From: Capra hircus
Taxonomy: Eukaryota; Chordata; Mammalia; Artiodactyla; Bovidae
Assembly: GCF_001704415.2 (NCBI RefSeq)
Contig: NC_030819.1
Span: forward strand, 38,868,575-38,932,574
Length of the DNA stretch: 64,000 nt
Direction: 5' to 3'
Position numbers and translations under genes: made by a program. Under the pieces are notes generated by a model. It was not told the origin of the DNA. It ran no database searches and saw only the letters and a list, made by a program, of their open reading frames with translations. Below are positions 11,080-23,000 of this stretch, one piece after another (position 1 is the stretch's first letter; each line of letters starts with the position of its first letter).

Positions 11080-14000
11080 GTGCGCCGGTAGGCGGGCGGA
11101 GCCGCGGCACCGCTGTCCCACCAGAAGAAAGGGAGGCGGGGACACTGAGACCCTAGGAGGAGCGTCTTGGGCAGCATTACGTACTCAGGGAGAGCCAACC
11201 CCACCGGGACCCATGCCTCCTGCCCCCAGGCCGAGGTTCTTTTTCCTTGTACTGTTTTTTTTTTTAACCTTTACTTTTTTTGGGTTCTTGGAGTTATAAG
11301 AATTTTAGATCCGTCAACTTTCTAACTCCTGCTGTCTCTTCTGCCTTAGATTTTAATGTCTGGAGGCCGGGGACCTGGGCTTCTGTGGCCTCCTGCCTGC
11401 GACCCTCAGGCAGCTTGTAAGTCCCTACGAGCGAAAACCATGTGGGCCAACGTATTTCTTTATTAATGACTAATTCGTCAAAGTTTTGTAACTAGTTTGT
11501 TTACACGTGTTCTTTAATCGACCTGCAGGGTTTTCTGCTGCAAAATAGCTCCTTAGTTTAATGTACAGGTAGTTTGAAAAAAAAAAAAAAACCGGCAGAG
11601 TTTTAGGTTCAACAGAAGCAATTTATGAATGAACACGGGAAAAAATAACTATTTATTTATTTACTTAAAAGATTGATGTCCTTGAGGACCCTGCCATCAG
11701 GAATGTCATCGTGCTACAAACAGTTCTCCAAGAAGTGAGAAATAGGAGTGCTCCGGTATACAAACGAATCCGAGATATGACTAATAACCAAGAGAAGCAT
11801 TTCTACACATTTACTAACGAACACCATAGGTAGGGGGGAAAATTACCTCAGTTATCAAGAAACTAGAGTTAGCTAAATTGGGGGGTGAAAGTTCCTGGCT
11901 GTCATCTGTGACATTGTTGGAAGATACACTGTTAAGTTTCATACTTCTGGGAGTAATGTTTGATTCTTACAGTTTACAGACCTTGCTAAGGTCACATAGG
12001 CATCGATTGGGTCAAAGCCAGAACCAAAGTCTCCTGATTCCTAGAATGTGGTAGGTGCTTTAATTTCCAAAATGTGTTCATTTTGAGTTGGTTTTAGCAT
12101 GAGTTGAGCAGTAGGATTTTGGAAGATGAGATTTGCCTAGGTTTTTGATATACCATATTATATGAATAACCAACATAAGTTAATTAAATATAGGAGTTTA
12201 TGAAAGAGAGCTTTAAAAATATAAAGCAGGTATATTCTTAATGGGCTCTTAAAAGTTACACTAATACCTTATAACTGATCACACTGAAGACAGTAAGGTT
12301 AAGAAATATAATTCATTTCAGATTTAAGATGTTTGTTTCAACTTAATGTGTGTTCTTAGAAAATATGTTATTGTCTGTTTATTACATTGGGCTTCCTGGG
12401 TGGTTCAGTGGTCAAGAATCCGCCTGCCAATGCAGGAGATGTGAGTTCCATCCATGGGTTAGGAAGATCCCTTGGAGGAGGAAATGACAACCTGCTCCAG
12501 TATTTTGCCTGAAAAATCCCATGGACAGAGGAACCTGGCAGGCCAGTCCATGAGGTTGCAAAGAGTCAGACATGACTGATGGACTGAACATGCGTTTCTT
12601 GTATTACATAAATAATTTATAACAAATCCAGTTTACTTTTATTAATCAGGATTTCTCAATGTTGCCATTATTGACATATTGGACTGGGTAATTTTTTGAT
12701 ATGGAAAGGCTGTGTGAGGCACTGGAGGGTGATTAGCAGCATTCCTGGCCTATACTCACTAGATGCCAGTAGCAAACACCCCCCCCCACCCCACCCCCCA
12801 CCAATCCCCTGAGCTGTAACAACCCAGAATGTCTTCAGATGTTGTGACATGTCCTCCAGGGGGGAGGATATCAGGGGCAATATCACCCCAGATATTGAGA
12901 ATTGTTGGATTAGACAGTGGATTGGATAATGAAATCCCATGGGCATATACAACTTTAAAAATGTTTAATATCTCAAATTTCTCTTGCTTATTCTTATATC
13001 CCACACTTAAATATTATTTATGTAAAGAATATCAGTTAAGCACTTCAAGACTTCTTGTTTCTATCTCCTCCTTAAAATCCAAAAACAGGAACTGTTTTTC
13101 AGCACTCAGAGACCTAGTTTCTGTAGAGCATGACCATCAGATTTTTAATCCAAAGTTAACACTTTTGTTGGCTTAAGTGCAGTGAATAGAGCTTAGCAGT
13201 TCTGGAGTTGACAGGAAGAATTAGGACACTCAGGCATGCTAAAACCAATTCAGAAATTTATGACCATGTCTTTGATAATTCTGAAAGCATAAGCAGGTAT
13301 GTTTATATTAAAGCAGGTTTGTTTATATTTATTATAAAACTCTAAAATTGAAGCCTTAACCTTTAAGAAGTAGGTAGAAGTTATTGTGCTGAATTTTGTA
13401 ATTGTTCTTAAATTTGGCTTTGAAGAACAGATTTAAAGAAATAAGTATACTGACATTTGATAGCGCAGAGTTGGTGGACTTAGAAGGAATATGCAGTCAT
13501 ATCTGGGTCTTGTCTTTCATTCTCTTGCTGGCCCTTGTCATGTATTGTGAGTTTATCATGCATAATTTACAGGCATCATGTATTTAATAACTACATTAAT
13601 CATATGATCACAAGTCATCTAATCATACAATTGGTAGCTTTTAGGAATTTCTGTTAATCTACAGTTTGAATGAAGTCTCATTATCAGACTTGTAAAATAT
13701 TAGTATAGTTTTTTTTTTTTTCAACAAACTGTGACTTTTTAAAATGTCCCAACCTATAGTATAAGTTCGGATCTTGAGTTTTTCTTTTGGTGAGATGAAT
13801 TTGTTTTAGCCTTTTTATTATTCCATTAATAATATGATTTTTTTCTTTCCAAGCAAATTGTTGTTATAAAAACATCACTATTTTACCTTATTTATTTTCT
13901 CTGTGAGGTATAAATGTGAACACATTGAGGGGAAAAGATGTACTATTGACTCTAAGTTCAGTGATCATTAAGCATTTATGTCCAAAGACTTTATGTGTGC

Positions 14001-16969
14001 TTGATTCTGTTGATTTCCATTTCTTATCTTTCTCTTTTCCCCTTTTCATTGCACTTAGAGAAACTTATGTAGAACAATTACAGGGAGAAAATTCTAATGA
14101 CAGGAATGATAGAGCCATCCGAGTAGCTGCAAAATGGTACAATGAACATTTGAAGGATATGTCAGCAGAGAATCAGCTGCAAGTTATCTTGATAACCAAT
14201 GACAGGAAAAACAAAGAGAAAGCCATAGAAGAAGGGATACCAGCGTTCACTTGTAAGTCTCCATGTATCCAGACTGTTAGTTCATGTTTGCAAATGCATG
14301 CAAAAATTATCATCAGGCCCATGGTCAGATGTTCATTTGACCATTTGGTATTTTCATGGTCGTATATAGCTTAATGTGATATTTTTGTATTTTTTTTTTT
14401 TTCAACATTGCTAAGCTAAGTGAGTTGTGCCACCAGTGGCTGTTAATTTCCCTGTCAACATTTGGAATGGGCTTAGCAATAAAAGTTCATAGAGACACTC
14501 GATCCACTGCCTCTTGGGCTTGACTACCTCAGCAGAGAGGGTCCCTCCCCCGCCAAAAAAATTGACATGTGTACTGTCACAAATAAGATAACCCATGTTC
14601 TTCTGAATCTAAGGGGGATAAAAAACACATTTAAATTTATCAAGAACAAAAAACTTATTTTTCAGGTGAAGAATATATAAAAAGCCTAACTGCTAACCCT
14701 GAACTCATAGATCGTCTTGCTTGTTTGGCTGAAGAAGGGGTATGTTTGAGTTTGCTTTACTTTGTTTTTGAGAAGTGAAAGATTAACATAGCCACTTTGG
14801 GATGTTAAGCTTATAATTACCAGATTTAGAAATTGGAATATCAGTGGGCAAGCTGGAATTGAAATAGGAGTTCGGTGATAAACAACACAAATGGCTGCAA
14901 TAGGCTTTTGATCAAAATGCCATCCCTAAAGTCTTGACTTCTACAATACCACTGTTCACTGATCCTCAGCAACCCAAGTAGGGCCTGGCACAAGGTGGCA
15001 CTGTTTGTGTGATTAATCAGTGAAGGAACTCATGGCTGGCTTGTGATAAGGAGTAGGTATTTGGCAAACAAACAGGTGGTGGGCACTGGAGAGAGGGTAT
15101 CCAGCTGTAGTGTTAATTCCATAGGAGGAGGGAGGGCTCATGAGAAGTAGGACAGGAGGGGAAGGGGCCAGATAGTGAGGACTCAGGAATTTATTTTGTT
15201 AGTAGTTTTTAAACTATCATATAAAGGTCTCTCTAGAGTCCCTTGGACTGCAAGGAGATCCAACCAGTCCATTCTGAAGGAGATCAACCCTGGGATTTCT
15301 TTGGAAGGAATGTTGCTAAAGCTGAAGCTCCAGTACTTTGGCCACCTCATGCGAAGAGTTGACTCATTGGAAAAGACTGATGCTGGGAGGGATTGGGGGC
15401 AGGAGGAGAAGGGGACAACAGAGGATGAGATGGCTAGATGGTATCACTGACTCGATGGACGCGAGTCTGAGTGAACTCCGGGAGTTGGTGATGAACCGGG
15501 AGGCCTGGCGTGCTGTGATTCATGGGGTCGCAAAGAGTCGGACACGACTGAGCGACTGAACTGAACTGAAAGGGCTGTTACTAAGAGAAGTTAGCACATA
15601 GGATTCTGGGCTCCCTACTTTATACTCTTAGGCTGAACACATTAAAGGTTGATAAGAGTGTGGCTAGGAGGAATGGAGAACAATCAGAAATGTTACTTAT
15701 TTGGAAAACCACTCTAATCTCCATTTATAAGATGATACGTTGTATCTCAGCAAGATTAGAGGCAGAGGCAGGAGTAGGGGGTCACTGCAATAGTGGATGT
15801 GAGAGGGAATCCTTAACCTTGTTTCCTTGAATGTGAAGTGTGTTTGGCAATAACCATGTCATAGCATTGTTAGGGTTGGATGGTGATAATGTTCAGTCGC
15901 TAAGTCGTGTCCAACTCTTTATGACTCCATGGACTACAGCACTTTAGGCTCCTCTGTCCTTCACTATCTCCCAGAGTTTGCTCAGGTAATAGTAGTGTTA
16001 ATAAAATTCTTATCTCAGTGCCTGGCACATAATTATGGTAAATGTAAATGGTAGATACTGTTAGGTTTTATATAATAGTATATTATATGTGCATCCAATC
16101 TTTACAGCGTTTTTTTCTCTTCCTGTTTTCAACCAGCTACTTCACAAAACTAAATAGAAGTGAAAAAATAAAAGCTGGACTTTATTTTTAGAATACAGGT
16201 AATAGGATTATCCTATCTAATATATATGCACTAGTTGCATGCAACTGTTTAAATTTAATTCAGTTTACAATTCAGTTTCCCAGTTGTGTTGTTCACCTTT
16301 CAAGTGTCCAAGAGCCCCTTGTGCCTAGTGACTACCATATTAGAGATCACAAGAACACTTCCTTTATCACAGAGTTGATTTGGGTAGCACTAAATGAGGT
16401 GGATAGGTCTAAATGAAGAAACAGGAAGTAATCCAACATTGATAATTCACAGTATTTGACTGTGTACTATGACAGAGTAGAGTAAATGTAGGATATAGTG
16501 AAACTGCAGTCAGTTCTATTATAGTACGTGTGTGTGTTCCCCAAAGTCACTGTGCCATGTAAAATTTTATATAATGAAAACTACAGAGCTTGGGCTTCCT
16601 TGATGGCTCAGATGGTAAAGCGTCTGCCTATAAGCAGGAGATCCAGGTTCGATCCCTGGGTCAGGAAGAGCCCCTGGAGAAGGAAATAGCAACCCACTCC
16701 AGTACTCTTGCCTGGAAAATCCCATGGACCGAGGAGCCTGGTAGGCTGCAGTCCATGGGGGTCGCAAAGAATCGGACACGACTGAGTAACTTCATTTTCA
16801 CTTTCACTTTCACAGAGCTTAAGGGAAAATGTGATTAGGGACACACACAGAAACTTCCTGACGCAGTGGAAAGAGGGTTATCTCAATTTGAACAGAAAGT
16901 TGTTAAACCAGATGAAGATGGTGTGGCTAATAAAACATGGTAATCTGAAGTAACCATTAGGTGTTTGAG

Positions 16970-17018
<49 letters not shown>

Positions 17019-20000
17019 GTGGATTCAGCTTGGTTCAGCTGGATGCAGTTCTCTGCTCTCACCTGGTAGTTTTCTAATTTACCAGTTGCATTGGAACACA
17101 TTTGTGTTTTCAGAACAAGCATGATAGGAGAGCTAACCATACTTAGCCAAGGCATCTAACCCAGATTTGAAATGTCAAGGCTTCTTGATAAAATTGTATC
17201 TAAGTTGAGATGGGAAGGATGTTAAAGCAAATTCCTTTGAGACAGAGACATTTTAGCTGTGTTGTATGTTAAAGGAGTTAATGACTAGGGGAAGAGCATT
17301 TCACGTGGAAGGAATAGCAAGTTAAAAGGCTCTGAGGTTAGAATAAGTTGACATTGAGAAATCCCTAAAAGTGTGGATGGGATGTGAGCAATGGAGAAAA
17401 ATGTTAGGAATGAAGTCAGAAATGTAGGCAGGGACCAGATCATGTAAGGATGTAGTAAGTCATGGAGAAAATCTGGATTTTAGTCCATGAGTACTGGACA
17501 GCTATTGAGCAGAATAATATACCTATTTCCCTGTTCTAAGGAGGATAGGTTAGAAGCAGGGGCCTCCACTTAGATGGATATTTTAGTATCCCTGGGAGAC
17601 AAGACAGAAAATTGGATCATGGTAGCAGAAGTTAAGGTAGTGAGAAGTCAGATGTTGTGTGTATTTCATTGATATAAATATTTTGTTGATTTTAGGATTT
17701 GGTGATAGATGGGACTGTGAGGGTACAATTAGTTTTAATAGGCCATATCATTAATCTGTTTAATAGGTCATGTCCATGGTAGGTTTAATAAGTCCATATT
17801 TATTTTCAATAGTTCATGTTTATATGATGGTGAGGATGTTATAGTACAGGGGTGAATTTGATTCCAGAGAGAGAATAACAAAGTTCTTGAGTAGAGGTGA
17901 GGAAGTGGTGGATAGATGCTCATAGGTGAGCAGATTCAGCATGGAGCGAGTCTCTATTGATTGCTTCCGATTCTCATTGTGGAGGTGGAGGTCCCTTATC
18001 TGAGAATGAGGAAGGAAGACAAGGAACTTGGAGAGTTAAGCAGAAGAGAAAGTATAAAATGATCTTCTTAGAAGATGGGAAATTTAGGAAGTGTAGACAT
18101 CTAAAGGAGCCAAGCAGTTAGGTTATCGGATGTTGGAGGTCTCAGAGGATCCTGGAAGGTATTGCAGTGGATCTACAGTAGGTCCCAGGCTACCTCTGTC
18201 TAACTGCCTTAGCTGTTTAAAATAATCTAAGTAAAAATAGCTTTTCTTGTGCTTTCCAGAACCACAGTCTTCTCATACATTTGAGGTTTCCTATTACCCT
18301 TTATATACTTCTGCCCGCTCACTTGTTCACATAGCTACACACCTTCATTCGAGAAGGCCTGGACGGGGTTGGAGGGGTACATAGAGTTTTTTCTTCGGTG
18401 GCTGATACCAAAATGTAATGAAATGGAAATGTTTGTGTATGTTGCCTTAAGAATAAAAAGCATTTTTTTTTCTTACTGTGCTATGTTCTTTTAAATTCAT
18501 AAGAGTTGTATATACTGTAACGTGGGTGGTTGTTTTAAATAATACCTGATAGTGATAATAGTTGTATGTGGAGCATACCGAAGACTCACATACCAACTGT
18601 ATCTCTTGGTTTGCTTATTTCACAGAATGAAATAGAAAGTGGAAAAACAATATTTTCAGAGCATCTTCCGTTAAGTAAGCTACAACAGGGCATCAAATCT
18701 GGCACATACCTTCAAGGGACATTTCGAGCTAGCAGGGAAAATTACTTAGAAGCTACAGTATGGGTCCATGGCGATGACGAAGACAATAAAGAGGCAAGTG
18801 TGTACATGAGTTCGTTTCACACTAAAATATTTTCTGTTCGTTTTTTTCTTTCATAAGTGTTTCAGATTTTTGTACAAGAATTTAAATTTGCTTTACCCTC
18901 CTAGTTTGTGAGCTTGAAGTAAGTTATGTGAGAGGCCACAGGTAATAGAATTAATCATTTTTTCAGGAAACTGCTTATTGAGGAACAGAACTTTCTATTA
19001 ACCCCTTTTAAGAGAATACAAATATAATCAATCAAAAACAAACCCTGCTATGGTGCCTCTATTTTCTGCATTATGATCTATTATGGGAAGTACCATTTAC
19101 CTAGTGTATAATTGCTCCAGAGGGCTTCCCACACTTTAAAGCAAACAGCAGTCATGTTGGGGTGCTGACTATTTGCCAAGTACTTGTCTTAGTGCTTTGA
19201 ATGCTGCATTTCATTTAATTTTCAACTCTGCCTATAAAAGTAGGCACTCTTTTGTTTTACCAGTCAGGACCCTGAGATTTAGAGAGATTAAAAGTTCTGG
19301 TATTAATGTAAGAGTTATGTGGAACACATGAACACAACTCGTATTTTCTGACATTGTTTTTTCTATTTGATACTGAGAAATTTAGAGGGCAAAGCAAAGG
19401 GACACTATAAAGGAAGAAAAAATATAAAGGAAGGGAAATAGACATAGAGACATCAGAATCTATCTCAACTTCTTTAGGGCAACCTTCCCATTATTATACA
19501 GCCTTTGAAAATATCTGGGCATGTGTTCTTTGCTATTCACGCAGATAATCTTACAAGGACTGAAAAATTTAAACCGAGCTATTCATGAAGATATTGTGGC
19601 TGTGGAGCTTCTTCCCAAGCATCAGTGGGTAGCACCGTCTTCTGTGGTTTTACAAGATGAAGGTCAAAATGAAGATGATATAGAGAAGGAAGAGGAGAGA
19701 GAACGCATTGTATGAAACCAAACAGGTTTTATTTTTTGTCTGTGTAGCTTTGATTAATTTGTTAATGTATTAGCTTCGGAGAAAATTAAATGAAACAATT
19801 TTGGAGAAAGTTAAATGAAACAGGTTTCATTGCTTTCAGATTTATGGAATAAAATTATAGTTCTATAGTTTTAATGTATGTCATATACATATTTGATTTC
19901 TTTTCCTCTAAGTTAGTCTTTTAAATTAATGTCTTACTTTGCTCAAATAAACAGGTTGAAATACAAAATACAAAAAGACTTAACTTGAGTATGAAACTTG

Positions 20001-23000
20001 AACTCTGACATTCAGTTATATGATCTAGCTGAATTAAGTTTAAGTAAATAAAATTTTCTTTTTTTTTCTTTTACAGATTTAAAATTTTCCAAAATGCTTT
20101 TATGCAATGTTTAAAATCCCCTCAGCATAATAGATGTACTTCTAGGCCCTTAAAAATAGGTCTGTTTAATAATTCCTTCTCTGTTACCATATTTATTATG
20201 ATGAGAATCCTTTCTGTTGTTTTTTATGACCTAAAGTCTACCTGATAGGTATTTTTCCATTTTAGAATTACAAGAATGATACAAATAGTTGGAATTCACA
20301 GAACATTAGTAGTTCTTCTCTTTGTGTGAATTATAATCACTGCTTTGGAGTCTTACTATAACATTATCTTTACAAGGTCCAGGCCATAGGAGAGTATTAG
20401 AGGTGAAATACCATAGGGTTCTTTTGCTATTTCTAGTAAGAACTATTATTTATTTGGGTTTATATTTTGAATAAGACAAGCATTTAAAGATACATCTATT
20501 TTTTTAAAATAAATTAATAAGTATCACTCTGCTCATTACTGGAAACTACTGAAATCCTATTAATTACCAGACCTGTGCATGAGCGTGTGTGTCTGTATAT
20601 GTCAGTAAAGCCTCACATTAAAACTGAAGAGTTGGGTTCTCACATATTTATTCAGTTTTCTCTTTTTGGGTTTTTTTTTTTGGTAGTGCTTTATTATAGA
20701 ACTATTTTTGTGGTTTTGTTTGGCATGCTCTTGCTAGAATCTTGAAGCATCAAAATTCCATAGTTTTATGTCATAATTTACTGCCTGAAAAAGTATTAGT
20801 ATCTGTGTTCTAATTTTGAAGGGAAATTGTCTCATTACCCTTACAGGACAGATAACGGAAGGTTTTTACTTTTATTTTTACATCTCAGCTTAAGACTGCT
20901 GTAAATGAAAAAATGTTGAAGCCTACAGGTAGAGTTGTTGGGATAATAAAAAGGAATTGGAGACCATATTGTGGCATGCTTTCCAAGTCTGATATTAAGG
21001 AGGTGAGTAAAGAGCATGTTGCTATGTAATGGAAAATGATGTACATTGAACAAAATTTAGAGCCCTCACCTTGCCCCCATCCCCAGCCTTTTGTGTGTAA
21101 ATTCTTTTTCCTAATGTTCTCTAGTCAAGAAGACATCTCTTTACTCCTGCTGATAAGAGAATCCCTAGAATTCGGATAGAAACCAGACAGGCCTCTACAT
21201 TAGAAGGACGGAGAATTATTGTTGCTGTTGATGGTTGGCCAAGAAATTCCAGATATCCAAATGTAAGCTTGAAATAATAATTTTATGTTAGACTATTTAA
21301 CTAAAACTTTAGGAATAAAGTTGCTTCTTTTACTAAAAATAGAATCTGTCTTTATATAAAATGCATGCTGAAATTTAGGAGTATTAAGTAGTACATCCAA
21401 TCTGAAAATTAATCCTAGGAAATTCCAATGTAAATCACTTGGTTAATTTTACTCAGACTTCCTAACAAGTAATTTTTGGTGACAGTGACTACAAAATTAG
21501 TGTTTGAGACCTAAGTAGATTCTAGTAAACAAATTTTGAAGCTAGGATATTTGAAGCAACTTTTAAACTTGAGAGATAATAGGAACTAAAGAGACCTTGT
21601 TTTGTGAGAACTGAACTCTCAGAAAGTCTCCACCATAAATCACTTGAGAAGTCTTGTCATTTTTAGCTTTAATTTACCTAATGATCATTTTTAAGAATTG
21701 TGGAGAAAATTTAGAAATACTAAAGTGGTAATGGAAAACGTTCAACCATTTCGTGTGATAATAGAATTTAAGTTAATAAACAGCTGTAAAATACACCGGT
21801 CTTATAATACTCTTTGGTTTTAGGGACACTTTGTGAAAAATTTAGGTGAAGTTGGAGACAAAGAGACTGAAACAGAAGTTTTGTTACTTGAGCATGATGT
21901 TCCCCATCAGGCTTTCTCACAGGCTGTTCTTAGCTTTCTACCAAAGATGCCCTGGAGCATCACTGAGAAGGTATGTTGAAAAGAATTCCTAGTGAGTTTA
22001 TGGATTACTGTATCTGAGCTACTAGTTTTATTTGGTTTCTGTATGTGTCTTTTAAAAACCATGTAGAAACCTTATCCCCCTCCTCCATTGCATTTAGTTT
22101 GCTACAGAATGCTTAGGTTATCACGAAAATCATTTAGTTTACTAAAAGACAGACTTTTCTAGGTAAAAAGTGGCTAATATCACATTTTCCAAAGGCAAGG
22201 GCTTCACAAATTATAAATCATGAAGTGTTGTTATCACTGAGAATATAAAGCTGCTTTTTACTATAATTGTCATTGATTTTATAGAGCTGTGTTACATCTG
22301 TACCACCAAAATTGTTTTCTAGTTTTCAATAATATGGCATTTTTAGGACATGAAAAACCGAGAAGACCTGAGACATCTGTGCGTCTGTAGTGTGGACCCC
22401 CCAGGATGTACTGATATAGATGATGCTCTCCATTGTAGAGAACTTGAAAATGGAAATTTGGAGGTATTTGTAATTACGATGACATTCTATTCAAAAATAG
22501 TTCTGGTCTTGAATTAATTTTCTTTTGACCCATTGTAGAATTTGTGAATTATTCATGTCAGGTAGAATCTGTTGTAGCTGCAGAGACTCATGGGCATGAA
22601 AAAGCTGAAATGGTAACTGTGACTGGTGTCTTTTCCTTTTAGCTGAATTTCTTCTCATTAGAATTCCTTTGGTACATTTACCCAGTTAAGCATGTTGACC
22701 TCCTTTTTATCTTTTTTAAGGTTGGTGTTCATATTGCTGATGTTAGCCATTTTATTAGGCCAGGAAATGCTTTGGATCAAGAGTCAGCTAGAAGGGGAAC
22801 AACTGTATATCTTTGTGAAAAGGTAAATGTGTTAAAGTTGGAATTTTGATACATCTTTTCTGTCATCTGTTTTATTCTTAATAAAGTCATCTGAGGTGTT
22901 TCCTGAGGAAGGGAGAGCCTCAGTATTTAGCGAAATATGAGTAATCACTTTGTTAATTGTATAGTTTGTCATAATCATGGGCACTTTTGGATTCTGAAAC

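Larger units (their letters stand above)
10400..11200. promoter_or_regulatory. Bidirectional CpG-rich promoter PIBF1/DIS3
   Basis: GC- and CpG-rich stretch between the minus-strand PIBF1 5' exons and the DIS3 start codon at 10,852. It has no clear TATA box. Visible candidate motifs: a ZNF143/Staf-like site (10,573-10,592), an E2F-like 'gcgcgggaagc' (about 10,560), an inverted GC box 'ctccgccc' (about 10,637), a CCAAT box 'cgcccaatcc' (about 10,657) and an ETS-like 'ccggaag' (about 10,806). TATA-less CpG promoters with CCAAT, ETS and ZNF143 sites are typical of divergent housekeeping gene pairs. Motifs are by eye; transcription start sites are inferred. Confidence 0.8.
11830..14058. other. DIS3 intron 2 content
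   Basis: Holds a sense Bov-tA SINE (12,389-12,592) and an antisense MER5-like element (12,649-12,908). The remainder is unassigned AT-rich intron; no extra exon seen. Confidence 0.6.
14740..18625. other. DIS3 intron 4 content
   Basis: About 3.9 kb. Contains an ancient G/A-rich interspersed repeat around 15,090-15,830 split by a BovB insertion, an antisense BovB end, a Bov-tA with target-site repeats, a (GT)n microsatellite, and a second stretch of the same ancient repeat class about 17,200-18,130. No extra exon seen. Confidence 0.6.

Noticed and set aside
10253..11299. Several overlapping frames across the promoter on both strands
   Set aside because: GC-rich sequence with few stops. Only the segment from 10,852 to 11,079 matches a known protein (DIS3 exon 1).
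16592..16680. tRNA gene suggested by A/B-box-like sequence
   Set aside because: It is the tRNA-Glu-derived head of a Bov-tA SINE; the same applies to all other Bov-tA and CHR heads in the window.
16883..17155. Frame with a Thr-His repeat
   Set aside because: Translation of the (GT)n microsatellite.
18794..18800. GT donor 'gcaagt|gtgt' for DIS3 exon 5
   Set aside because: It would insert two residues (Ala-Ser) not present in the human protein, while the GC donor gives the exact conserved junction.
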